A stretch of DNA of 64,000 nt from Oscheius dolichura (Eukaryota; Nematoda; Chromadorea; Rhabditida; Rhabditidae). The stretch is taken from positions 2,418,001 to 2,482,000 of the forward strand of contig OW051497.1 of assembly GCA_932521035.1 (NCBI GenBank), given 5' to 3'. Made by a program: the position numbers and the translations under genes. The notes below the pieces were generated by a model, which worked only from the letters and a program-made list of their open reading frames with translations, did not search any database and had not been told where the DNA came from. Below are positions 1-11,213 of this stretch, one piece after another (the stretch's first letter is position 1; each line of letters begins with the position of its first letter).

Positions 1-1729
1 GTTGAAGACAAGAGTAGCAGCCGTGTAGGCATAGAAGCCAGACAGTTCCACAATATCCTGGTCCGAAAGCGGCTCCCAAAGATCTTTAATTAGGAAGTGC
101 TTCTAAATCCAAAAAGACACTTACTTTCTGACACGCCGTAGAAGATTTGTAGAGCTCGCAAGATCACCAATCCCTTATAGGGAAGGGTGATTCTCCCTGT
201 ATCCATGGGATACTGTGGGAAGCGCCAGCATTGGCTAGCCAGTAGCTGAAAAAGTGTACGTGGGAGTGGCAATTACAGTTTTTCCGGCAGTCTAACTAGC
301 GATTTGGGGTAGAAACGCACAACTTACACTATAATGACAGTGAAACTCAGCGGCGTCGTTAGAAACCAGTACGATATCGCTGCCATCGAACTGACGGTTG
401 AACGTAGGTGGTCCCTTTCTATAAGTTTTACCGTATTCCTCTTATTCCCTTTGCTTACGGGAAGATATTAGGCATCGTGCGGTAGGCCTGAACTCCTGTT
501 CCAGGAGGAAGTGGTGCTGCCATCATTTGCCTAAAGTTCCCTGTTTTCTGGCCATCACCACCAAAAACGTACATAATTAATGGTCGAAAACAATCCTGTG
601 TTCCGGCCCAATAATGTTCATAGAGACCTTGCGAATAGCCCCTGTAAATTATTCATCATGAGCTTGCAAAAACTTACATGTCGGGTGGTACGTTCATCAT
701 TCCTCCCCCATGGCTACCTTCCGGTATGTAGCTGACGTTTTCGGTTGAATAATTCCCTTGCTGATAGCTGAAGAGAACGCGTGGTAAAGGATCATATATG
801 AAAAGGCGAAACTCACTCGTAAACGTCCATCAGTCGCCCTCCGTGTTGATCTGCCGGGATATTTTCACTAAAATGGTTCACTCTTCCCATGTTAGGAATA
901 ATTCCTACTATGGGTTGTGGACGGGTCCTGCAGCTAAATGACCCTGTGGACTTCCACCAGCAGGCATCCTGCGTCTAGCTCGAAGCATGCGCCTAGGATC
1001 TTGCTCACTAATCTCGGAAGAATCGTCAGAGAATTCCCGATAAGTGGCGGCATCAACGACGTCGGCAGGAACGTTAAGCTGTGGGTTCTCCTCATCGGGG
1101 CGAGGTCGTCTAACATCAGGGTTCCTATAAATGTACGTTTAATTAAAATCAACAGCAAGTGACATACCCGTCGACGGGAGCATTTCCTTCTCGCTTTCCC
1201 TTCTTCTTCTTTTTCTTATTCTTCTTTTTGCTCTTCTTATCCTTCTTCACCTCCTCCTGCTTTTCCTCTTCCTTTGGGGACTCCTCCTTCGCTTCCTTTT
1301 CTTCCTCTTGTGGCTGAGCAGCCACTGGGGGTAGGCTAGCCTGACGGGCTGGGATGGGCTGAGGAGGGGGAGATGACTCGTCGGTATCTCTAAAAGATAG
1401 TCATGAAACTTTGTTATGTTGATCGCATACGCAACAGGGTGCTCATACGGGTCCTCCTCCTCACTATCCAACGGTGAATCGTAATCGGGAATTTCACCGG
1501 AAAATTCGTTATCTTCGCAATCGCTGAAGGTCACATTCCTGTAAACCTCATACTGTTTCACTGGTTCCTGATTCAGAGAGATCTCAATCCCTTTTATAAA
1601 AAACTAAACAAAAAATATAAAAGTGAAAACTTACGCTGGGTCGTATTCATCATCATCGGTAAGATATTCATGTTTTCCGAGAGGACTATCATCTGGAGCG
1701 GGGTTCTTGGAGCCGCCAGCAGAAGCCAT
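1..1729 (-). CDS. BTB/POZ domain protein with acidic/Lys-rich N-terminus (partial, 3' end outside window)
   Basis: The gene reads right to left from an ATG at 1729 (MASAGG) and runs off the left edge. At least eight exons join with canonical GT-AG introns. The first half is low complexity: an acidic stretch (LTDDDEYDP), a Pro/Glu part, then a Lys run near 1190-1240. The last exons in the window (about 1-420) show the BTB pattern: a D-I-V-L-V strand, FHCHYSLLA, ITLP, then L-x-A-L-Q-I-FYG and a later A-Y-T-A-A helix. BTB domains mediate dimerisation and often recruit cullin-3, but partner domains would lie outside the window. The charged N-terminus suggests a nuclear protein (inference). The junction near 905 works only by skipping an in-frame TAG, using donor GCT-G|gtggaa and the acceptor ending at ...atagtag. 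I do not recognise the orthologue. Confidence 0.65.
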
Positions 1730-1907
1730 TGTTGTTGGTTGGTTGGTTACCTGAAGACTCACTATGACTGGAACGGCCTAGACCATTTGGTAAAGATGAC
1801 AAAGAAAGGTTGGGACAATCGTCTCCTGCAAAGAGAACAGAGGAGGCCAGTGCCGTTCAAATGACGGGCAAATGCGCCGGCGATCAATGACACCACGGGA
1901 GGAAAGG

Positions 1908-2106
1908 CTATTTATGTGGATGGGGGGAGAGAGAGTGGACGATGTTCCACACGAAAACAGTCATGGATTTGGGTGACTGTGGCAGCTGAGCTTGCTCAAA
2001 CATGGCTCTATACATCATAGGGAGATCAACTCCACCCACCTTCAGATGCGAGACGCCCTGCTTGGCCACCCCCGCCGGGTTGTCTAATCCCTTAATGACC
2101 CCCTCC
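1908..2106 (-). other. Unassigned coding-like stretch upstream of the BTB gene
   Basis: On the minus strand, an open frame of about 65 codons follows a possible acceptor (ataatccccag) and ends at TAG (1908-1910). The middle part reads like protein (GVAKQGVSHLKVGGVDLP, then MMYRAMFEQAQLP). It could be a 5' exon of the BTB gene, a separate exon, or chance. I found no join that proves any of these. Confidence 0.25.
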
Positions 2107-2334
2107 GGAGCTGGGGATTATCTTTATCGAGCGAAAAACCATGGAAACGGAGCGACACCCTATCATTGACCTGTTGCCACTCCTCGGCCCATCGATTGCC
2201 CCTTTTTCGCTACAAAAACAGCCGGACGGGTGCTCAATTCTGCTAATTTCATTCGATATCGCCTTCTCGCGGCAAATTCAACACCTTCATTTTATTGCCT
2301 TTCAAATTTTATGATATCAAATTATAGTTTTTAG

Positions 2335-4033
2335 AGCCGACTGAATGCACTGAAACGGCGGAAGGAGGATTATTTGCAGTATGAGCGGGACGCCGACGAA
2401 CAAAAAGAGCAGGCAGAGCGGATGTTAATCAAACTTGTTAGTTTATTATTTGTTTTAATACTTTTCATTTTAGTTCAATTATTAGATTAAAGAAGAAACG
2501 TAAAATGTATTTTTCAGGGGCAAAAAGTCGCAAAAATAGCCAACGAGCCGCAGGAAAACCGCGACAAGATCACAAAAAGGCTCTTCGAAATGATGGCTAG
2601 CCTTCAGAAACAACAGGACGAGTTAAATAAGGTAAACAACAAATTAAACTTAGCTGAGATTAAAATTTTCTCAACTGACCACGTTGTACGTGGTTTTGTG
2701 TTTTTTGAACGAATTTTGGCTTACGGTAGCTTGGGCGTCCCACAGCGAGAAAGTGGCGGTTTACTACTCTGTTTTGTTTTGTTATCGCGTCGCTTTAATA
2801 CTTTCCGTATCTTCGATTTTTTGTCAACTCCTATCATCTTGATTTCCCCGCTCTAAATTGTTAATTTTTGATTGGCAAGTAAAAAAATCCAATTAATCTT
2901 CGGAGTCGTCTAGCCCGCCATGAACGATGGCAACATTTGGCGAACTATTTCGTAATTTAGAGATCCAAAAAACAGATTTCACTTTCTATTAAAATTTAAT
3001 ACGAGCATTCTTATCTTCTCTTTAAAAGAAAAAGAAAGATCGGGAACTGTTATGGCATTTTTCAAGGCGTCACCCGTCATTTTCGCTATATCGCTTTTCC
3101 CTGATAACCTTCACTTATCTGAAATGTTTCCGTCGAATTCTAGTGTTTTTAGGTGTTAGCCGAGAATGCCACGATCCAGAAAGAAATGAACTGGACCTCG
3201 CAGACCCTCTACCGCACCTTCTCCATAATCGAGGACGCTCTCTACAAGGTATGTGCTGCTACTTCCTTTTAAATAATACATTCTCATGCAACAGATGAAA
3301 CCCCGTTGCTAGTTTGGTTTTCTTGATCTCTTTTCATGACGCACGAAGTGAAAAAGGGCTTCATTAAGCGTTATTGGCTCTGCGACCAGGTTCTAAGAGA
3401 GCGAGCAAAGCCAAGTGTTCAAAAAGCATCAGGCATCAGAGCAGCTTCTGCACCGGCGCCTTTCAATAATGAGATTAGCGATTTTGATCTTGAGCAGCCT
3501 CTCGTTTGCTTATTTATGCATAAAAGGACGGCTGGTTCATTTAGCGGATGGAATTTTTCTTTATATAGAAACCTACGTAGAGCTACGTGCATTTTTCTCA
3601 TTTTCTTAACAACATTTCCCCTCTAATTGTCTTCGGGACTGGGTGGTCCAGTTTTCTCTGGTCAAAAACGATTAGATCTGCAAAACTGCTTCATTGGCGC
3701 GTACCTTAATTCTCTTATTCTTCTTTAAAATAGTCTTAAATTTCAGATCCATGAGAGCTACAAAGGAGGCCAGATGTACCGTACCTTTGGCCGCATCAAT
3801 GTCACATGCACAGAAAGTATGAACTTGATTGAGAAGAATGGCGGCGTTTTGAGGGCTGCAGAACGTCTTACCGATCAGGTTTCTTTGTGACTAATTTCTC
3901 TTAAAATTATTAATCTTTATAGCTCGAGATGGAGAAACAGAAGAACTTCTCCGTCCGGTTAGAGCGCATGATGGCTGATCTAGAACTAATCCGGCAAGAG
4001 AATGCCGAGTTTGAGAAGCAGCTCAAACACTAG
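2335..4033 (+). CDS. CCDC22-like protein, C-terminal coiled-coil region
   Basis: Five exons in phase 0: 2335-2436, 2518-2631, 3153-3248, 3747-3878 and 3923-4033 (TAG). Joined, they give about 184 residues rich in Glu, Lys, Arg and Gln, typical of coiled coil. The order of motifs (LYRTFSIIEDALYK, then CTESMNLIEKNGGVLR, then RLERMMADLELIRQENAEF) matches the C-terminal end of CCDC22. That protein pairs with CCDC93 and COMMD proteins in the CCC complex for endosomal recycling. The N-terminal calponin-homology-like part was not found upstream. The gene may be truncated, or its first exons may be too diverged to see; the first in-frame Met is in exon 1 (MLIKL). The second and third introns are about 0.5 kb, long for this window. 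Confidence 0.6.
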
Positions 4034-4654
4034 CAGGTGGGGCTCCTCTTTCTTATTTTCTTTCTTTTTCTTTTAGATTAATGATTAAATTATATATGTA
4101 TTAATGTGTATTTCCAGGCGATAAAGCCCCTGCTCCATAGGGAGGGGGTGCTCTGATACACGTCTCTTGCCAGTGCAGATGATCTTCATCCAGTGTCATA
4201 AGGGCTAGATGTATCTTAGCGCTCCCTTCAATTTTGATCCCCGTGTCATATTGAAAACTTTTTGTTCCTTTCACAACGACTGGAACACGGTATTTTGTAT
4301 TGTTGTATCGTGTATTTCATATATCTACTCATCATTTTAATTTTAATTTTTATTGTACTGTTCCCTTCTAGGCAGTTAGTATACTTTACTCTCCCCAATT
4401 TTACTTCCCCAAAAATAATTATATCTTGGGTTATCCTCCCTGTCATATGACTGTGTCTGTTACCACCCGTGGGTTTCCCCCAAGTCATAACTCTGAAACT
4501 TAAACTCTGTGACGATGAGCCATTCCATGCTTACTGGTAGATAGTCCCGTAGTGATGCTGTCCATCTCTAGACCTTTTATTACTCCGACTTCTAGTATTT
4601 CTTTTATTAATAAAGAGTGTGTTGTGGAATCTTTTCGCATTTCCTTCAAAGGAG

Positions 4655-4792
4655 ATGGCGAATACGTGTTTTCTAGACTTTACAGCGTTCCAACCACCGG
4701 ACAGTAGTCGCGTCGAGGAATCATTGTTGCAGCGTGACGCAGTTTGTTGTGCTGAACTAGGGCGTAATCTGCAGAAAAGGAAGGTAATCTTT
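4655..4792 (+). CDS. Possible short ORF or first exon (MANTCFLDF...)
   Basis: An ATG at 4655 opens 45 codons before TAG. A possible donor (AAG|gtaatc) sits at 4784 after 43 codons, so it could be a first coding exon, but I could not find a convincing second exon. The amino-acid mix is protein-like (Cys pair, acidic/basic helix at the end). No family is recognised, and chance cannot be excluded. Confidence 0.25.
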
Positions 4793-4970
4793 TAGAGAGA
4801 GACATGATGAGACAAAATAAGGGATTCCTAGCTCGGTCAACATGCTGTACTTAATGTGAAGGACTGCATCTTAAGATATTCGTGCTTGAACGGTTTTGCT
4901 TTTTTATTTTGGAATTTTAATGGAAACAGAATAGTGTACCTCTTTTTCTTTTGCTTGTTCTTTTGGAAAG

Positions 4971-5008
4971 CTTATCAGCAAAATTTGCTAAGATCGATAG
5001 CGATAAGC
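4971..5008. promoter_or_regulatory. Paired GATA motifs upstream of VWA/EGF gene 1
   Basis: CTTATCAG at 4971-4978 and GCGATAAG at 5000-5007 lie about 95-130 bp before the ATG. The same arrangement recurs before the tandem paralogue. TGATAA/TTATCA sites bound by ELT-2-type GATA factors mark intestinal genes in Caenorhabditis (established). Intestinal expression here is an inference. Confidence 0.5.
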
Positions 5009-5101
5009 GTAATGGATCTGTCTCAGTGAACTGACTGTACTTCTTTAATTTCAATTTTCTTCTTCCATTGTTCTCAAGTTTTTATTAGTTTAATTTTTAG
5101 T

Positions 5102-8100
5102 ATGCGGGTCAAATTGCTTGCTTTTTTTCTAGTATGGGTAACAACGGTCGCGGCTGATGTACAGACACAACGTGAGCAACGTCTGATTGACGTTTGAATT
5201 CATTTTAGCTACGATAAACTGCTTGCATGATGGATATCCAAATCCAAAAGATGCTACCAAGTGTATATGCCGCAGCGATGGTCTTTTCAGCGGCGACTAT
5301 TGCCAAAATAGAATAGTCTTTAATGATGGCGTTTTGAGACGCGTTCCCAATGGATCACAATTTGATATAGGAGCTATTTGTCCTCCAGGGTTTATCGGAG
5401 CTAATTGTCAGCCTGGTAAGTATCACTTACTTTTTCGAGAATCTTCAAATCACAGTGAAATGTGTCGGTGGCCAAAGTCAAGCATTCTACTCCCAGCCTG
5501 CTGACCAGATGGTGTCTTTCTACATTACTTATAATTTGAATATGCAAGGAAAGGCAAACAGCAGCAGTAGTGATGACGTTCTCGACGCTATTTGTAGAGG
5601 ATTTGCAAATTCAGGAACTGGCCAATTTTTATACTACACGGTAATATTTTTTCTCACTATCGGGTGTTTCTCTTCGAAAACTTAAATTTGCAGCCAGAAT
5701 TAGGGCGAACGGTTTTTCAAGGAACTGATAACACAACCACCTACACTAACTGCATCAAATCTTTCAACAGTAACTTCAATGATAAATGCCTCGACTACCC
5801 TGAAGATGATAATGGTAATGACCTACCTCCAGTAGCTGACGATTGTCCAAGCAGCACGAGCCTTAATTTTGATCTTCTCAATAAGTTGCTCGACTCGACG
5901 ATACCGAATTCCGAGGTTTCATTGCTATTTTTATAACTTCGTTTTGTTTCAGCTCTACTTGGTAACCAACTACCCAGCGGAAACAACTGATTTCCTCAAA
6001 ATCCCAGCAATAGTCCGCAAAGCTATATCCCGAAGAATTAGGGTTCATACTTTTTGGGTAAAACAATTTGAACTGTTTCAGATTCATGTGTTCGTCTTTC
6101 TTCCTCCTTATCTTATGTCAGAAAATGACTATGTGAGAGCAGACTACTATCAGGTATTGGTTTGGCTATAGGTTTCCGATCCTGTAACTAGGCTCTTCGC
6201 ACCCTAGCCGAAAGCACCCTGGGTGTGTTTGTTACTCCATATTCGGGTGTCCGTTTGGGTCTTCTTGGGCAAAATACAGTAAGCGACGTAGGTTACAGTT
6301 TCAGCAGTAGTAAATGAAACAAATATAGTCAATAACAGCCATGATGGATCTAAAAAGAAACAACTTTGTCCCTACAACTGTAGTCTCTTCGGCCATACCG
6401 GGATTATACGTCATAACACTTGGAAGCAATCCGGCAGCCAGCTATGATTATTACATATCCATCAGGACGGAAGACATCCCGCGACCCGATGGAAGTGAGT
6501 ACACATTCTAGATATTAATTGGTATTATTATAGCTTATTCCACGCTTACTTTCTCCCAAAGACCGGATGGTTGGACGGGAGAGCCTTTAGTTGACACAGG
6601 AAATTGGAAGCTTTACAAGTACCAATATTAGACGAGGAAACCGTACTGTATTTCAGAATGAACACCGACAAACAAGCAATATTCTTCGCTCAAGACATTT
6701 CTGCATTAAAAACGCCGGTTGACTGGGTTATTTATACCCAAAAAACTCCGATTCTTTTTACTGCCGTGAAAGATGTCAATGACGTGAACAGCATCGATGC
6801 TGCTTCTCCATACGGAACTGTGAACAGTATGAAAAGGAACATTCGGTTGATGTGTACAGTTTAGGCGGTCCACAAAGTTTGGTAGCATATGCAGACACCC
6901 AATCAAAAGTGACGGAGATCTCCTACTATATACCAGCTTTCAATGTGATAGATGGCACTCAGGGGCGCGTCTTTTTGAGCCCGGTAGTGGCTACACGGCC
7001 GAATTGCCAATTTTCTTCTTCTCTAGGAACTATAACCTGTATTAAACAGGGAACCATATTTGTGCAGGCATGGCTTTTGCACGCGACAATATATACCAAA
7101 GTTTCAGGTTATCTACGATGATGATACTTCATCAGTTTCGCCGTTTTTCTGCACAGGATCTAGTAAACCCCATAAAATCCTGGTGAACATCAAAATTTTC
7201 AGCATCATCCCAGCAGTCAGAAATTATCGCTGAGTTTGAAATGATCGAGGACTCTACAGATACAAAGAACCGTGTGTTTTCAGGAAACGACAACATCTCC
7301 ATCGGAGACAAAAAGCTTCAGCAAGCGCCCTAACTACTTATCTTTTAATGGGTAATTTAGAAGTGGTCAGACTTGTGTAGATAGTCCAACTTTGCCGGAT
7401 ACCCGCTCTGAAATTTCCTCTGTTTTATTTGTGGTTGATAAGGCTGCTGGTTTGAGTAATCCGTCTATCTCTCTGTCTTCTCCGGCAACCTTACCAGGCA
7501 TACAAATAACGGTCGTCCAATGTAAGCTAAACCTTCGTTAAATAGATATTCATTTGTAGACGATTGTAAGGGAGTCAGTACCGTCTTACTTGGATCCGAC
7601 CCAACAAAACTGACTGCTGCTTTGACTCAAGAAACAGATTGTGGAACGGGCTCTAATCCTACCTATATGCCTGATGCCATTATTCAAGCATTAGATTCCC
7701 AAGTCGCAAAATGGGTGTTGCTTGCAATTTTCGAGCTTGCAGATCTCTCCAAGAGCTTTACTGGTACTTATCACCACTGGAGGGTCGCCTTTTGAATTTA
7801 GAAAAACAGAAATACTCAGAAGATTGGCTGCACAACGAACAGATATTCGTATATTTGCTCGCAATGGTTATAGTAGAGATCTACAATTCTTGGCGACAAT
7901 CGGTAACGGAATTATCTTTGAAGGCAAGATTGAGGAATTCCCAGATGTAAGAAACGAATTGTTCTTATTCTGTTTTTAGTACTACATCAATTATATCTGG
8001 AATGTAGTCCCCCGCTCGATGGTGCTCACAACTACAGTTGCACAGACTCTTCCTCGGTTGTCAGTAGTGCAAACTGGATATACCGAAGAAAACCTTCCAA

Positions 8101-11100
8101 TCGACTTAGCCAACGATGTTGCTGATGTTTCAGCTATCTATACTGTATACTATGTCCATACCAAGCTTTGGGCTGACGTTGCAGTGGACAGGGGTTAGTT
8201 CTCAAAAAGGATAAACCCATGATTTTAGAGAGTATGAGCCCTTTTATATCTGGCGAAAGAACCAAGATTACTAGGATTGTTTGGAGCGGTACTTCCAGTA
8301 CGTTTAAATCGAAGATCCGTTAGATTCTTTTAGAAGTCTTGTCGATCACTGGACCGACAGCCTACTCAATTGAAAAGATGACAACTGTTCTTGTCAGTTA
8401 CAAACAAATACGAGAAATCATATCTTTTTTTAGCTTGCCTACGGATTTCAATCTTCTGGAAACGATGAAGCCTTAAAATTGGGACTGAGCTACGGTATTT
8501 GAAGTTTAAAACAGACAAGTTATATAGGTGCACCAAACTATCTTTCGTTCTATACTTCCCGTTCTACATTATATGACAGCATGAACGATTTTAACTTTCC
8601 TTATGTAGGAGATTTTCGGCTTCCTGAAATAATGTTCCAGGTTATTATGAGCAAAATCAAAAAAGATAACTCCATCGACCCTTCTGTAAATTATGCCGTA
8701 ACAAGGAAGAATGAAATGTGCCGCTACAGTTATTACACGACTCCGGTTGAATGTGATGAGAATACACTTGGTTTCGTTGCGCAGGTACTACCGGATTGTT
8801 TGCTCAATGAAAACTTTAGTTTATCACTTATACACAAGATATTCCAGTGCAACAGCGTCTTGAACAAAAGGTTGTACTGTGTGCGGATGCCGGAGCATTC
8901 AGTTAGTCATACAATTTATGGTTCTGCAATTTATGGTTTAGCAACTGCTGCTCCGCCAACAACTCCTGTCCCTACTACAACTGCCCCTCCTTCTAGCAGG
9001 GGATACGCGTTCATTATTGACACTCATGGCGGTGATCCCAATCTTTTTGCAATGTCTCAGGTATTATTCGATTTTTGTTTCAACAAGTTTCTAGGAAACG
9101 GTAACCGATTTCTTGAAAGCGTACAGCGCGGACGAAACATTCATCTTCCTCACAGACCAACAAGGCAATGGCACATTCAATAGTGGAAATAACGAATTTG
9201 TTCCTAGTAGTGCGGCTAATGTTAACAATGCTTTCGATGTTTTTACACAACAGCGTATCATCTATGGAGACAATTCTTATGCGAATCCTGCACCGTAAAG
9301 GGTTAAACAGGTATTAACAGTAGAATATTTAGAGCATTCAACGCGATTCAAGCAGCTTTTGCTGATGCTAACTATGATATAAAAGAGATGTTCTACTTGA
9401 CACAGACGGGGTAAAATGATCAAAATAAGACTGCCTACAACTACCGTATTCCAGAGTATTGGCCTTTGATACCAACGTCATGGATGGCCTGATTAGCCAA
9501 GGAATTCCGCTCAGGTATAGTCCGTTTCAAATGGAAATGCTTTTTCGCGCGCTGTGCAGACCTTCAAATTTTTCGAGTTCGATTAATCACAAAATTTTCA
9601 ATATTTGGATTTGACATAGATTTCGTCTATTTTTCTATTTTTTGGGTAGATAATAATTCAAGTAGGCAAATGCAATGATACAAATAATGAAAACATGTGT
9701 GAAATTCGCATAAAAATGCATGCAAAACTGTTGGGTTGGACCATCTAGACTGCAAAATGCCCGATCTGCCACTTATTTAACCTTTAAAAAAAGGAGTGGC
9801 CGAGACATTTCAATTTGAAACAGACTATATGACACAATTATTCCCTGAACTGTATTTTCAGCACTGTTTTATATATTGCCACTCTCTCTACAGTTAGCAC
9901 TAACATCACGGAGGCATCGCTCAAAGACATACTTAAAGTTGATCCATGCGTTGTGAATAATACTAAAGCCGCTGTAAGCTGCCTTGTGTATCAGGCCCCA
10001 ACGCCAACTTATTACACTCTACCCCCTATACCGAGTCAGTTTTACCATTAATTCAAAGCCTCCCACTGGTTTGTGAATTGATAATCCCTACAGTTTGTAA
10101 TCTTTATTTTCTTTTTTAGCTCCTCGAGAATATGCTTGTGTGAAGAAAGCGCAGGCCGGTATATTTCTATCCTTTGAAACATCTTTGATTAATGATGCTA
10201 GTGGATTAAGTAACGTAACAATGAACAAAACGGTAACTGATATTATTTTAAAAAAACATTTCTTGTAGTATGCCGAGTTCCTCCAATTGTTCCCTTCGGA
10301 CTTTGAATTGGGAGACGCCTACAAGTATAACATTTACCCTCAATACTCTACAGATCCGTACGGATGCACAGTGAATACCAGTAGATTTGAAGGTATTCTT
10401 TGCATTTAAAAAAAATATTACTTTCTTTAAAGCACAAACTTTAATTTCTGGATGGACCTTTTTTGGCATCAAAATGAATTCGCAGGCGGCGTATCTGTGT
10501 TTCAATAACTTCCCTTCTCTTGCTAGTTATATCAAGATACCCAGTCCCGACAGATCTGGTACTCCTCAATGGGATCGGTACGAATCAAAATTTATCTTCT
10601 GCTGAAACCACTATTTCAGTATCAGCTATGGTGTGCGTACCAATTTGGATCAAAACTGCATGTGCACCCGAATGAATGATACCAATACTCTAAAAATCGT
10701 GGTTTGGCTCGTGTTCACAGTACCGTAGGCGGAAAAAAATAACAGTGATCGGACAAAATTTAGAGATCCGGCTCAAAACCCTAACCCTATTAATGTCATG
10801 ACAGATGGTAATAATTTTCTGCATATAATTTTGGCATTTGGACCCGCAGCTAGCGATCCAGTAATATTTCCTATTAACATAGAAAGAAATGCGTTTCTTC
10901 AGGCGGGAAGCTTTTATTATACCTTGGCACAGACATCTGTTACCAAAGCGAAGGATTACTATGGATATGAAAATGAAGATCCGCAAAAAAAAATCGATGA
11001 CTTTTTCCTAAACGCAAATGGCAAAACCACAGAATACCTTGTTTCCTTTGTCTACGACACAATATGCAAGTTAGTTTATTGAAAAGTAACGTCTAAACCG

Positions 11101-11213
11101 CCCAATTGAGAATACAAAAGATAGACGGATCACGTACTCCAACATACGGAAACACCGAATATTTTGAAGAGTTCTGGAGGCAGGAGCACTCAGAGAATCT
11201 TATGAGACCTTAA
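5102..11213 (+). CDS. Secreted EGF/VWA-like protein, tandem copy 1 (lacks internal module)
   Basis: Start MRVKLLAFFLVWV is a clear signal peptide (ATG 5102). More than 25 short exons follow; the first are 5102-5171, 5209-5415, 5456-5640, 5694-5915 and 5953-6042. Exon 2 is an EGF-like module (CLHDGYP...CICRSDG...CPPGF...C). Next comes a VWA-like domain (about 5840-6290: YLVTNYP, IHVFVFLPPY), a beta-rich region, and a second VWA-like domain (about 7405-8010: SSVLFVVDKAAG, ALLVLITTGGSP). A Thr/Pro linker near 8960 follows, then a third VWA-like domain (YAFIIDTHGG, TFIFLTDQQ) and a conserved tail ending LMRP-TAA at 11211-11213. No canonical DxSxS MIDAS is seen. Compared with copy 2, about 2 kb around 7270-7370 is missing; the only frame-keeping splice I see there is CGT|gtgttt (7274) to ggtcag (7370). 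The layout recalls large secreted EGF/VWA nematode proteins such as IRG-7; function unknown. Confidence 0.75.
9516..9829. mobile_element. MITE-like element with 24-nt terminal inverted repeats inside an intron
   Basis: Left end TATAGTCCGTTTCAAATGG and the reverse complement of the right end TATAGTCTGTTTCAAATTG continue to a 24-nt inverted repeat with two mismatches. The ends begin with TA, as with Tc1/mariner-type target sites. The 314-bp AT-rich insert has no ORF. The matching intron in copy 2 (about 18556-18591) is only about 37 nt and lacks it, so it inserted after duplication or was lost from copy 2. Confidence 0.75.

Larger units (their letters stand above)
4034..5101. other. Intergenic, AT-rich, no clear gene
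   Basis: Mostly AT-rich sequence after the CCDC22-like stop. It holds one short open frame (4655-4792) and the GATA pair before the first VWA/EGF gene. Nothing else stands out. Confidence 0.6.

Noticed and set aside
1561..1640. A GC-AG intron in the BTB gene after exon 1
   Set aside because: A canonical intron with acceptor GTTTACAG near 1543 restores frame, so the GC donor is not needed.
7681..7760. Frameshift in copy 1 at the second VWA-like domain
   Set aside because: Re-reading shows CAA|gtcgca...cttgcag|ATC-TCT joins in phase 0, so the frame is intact.
8900..8985. Premature TAG in both VWA/EGF copies after GAGAF
   Set aside because: The TAG lies inside a 40-nt intron (gttagtc...ggtttag) shared by both copies.
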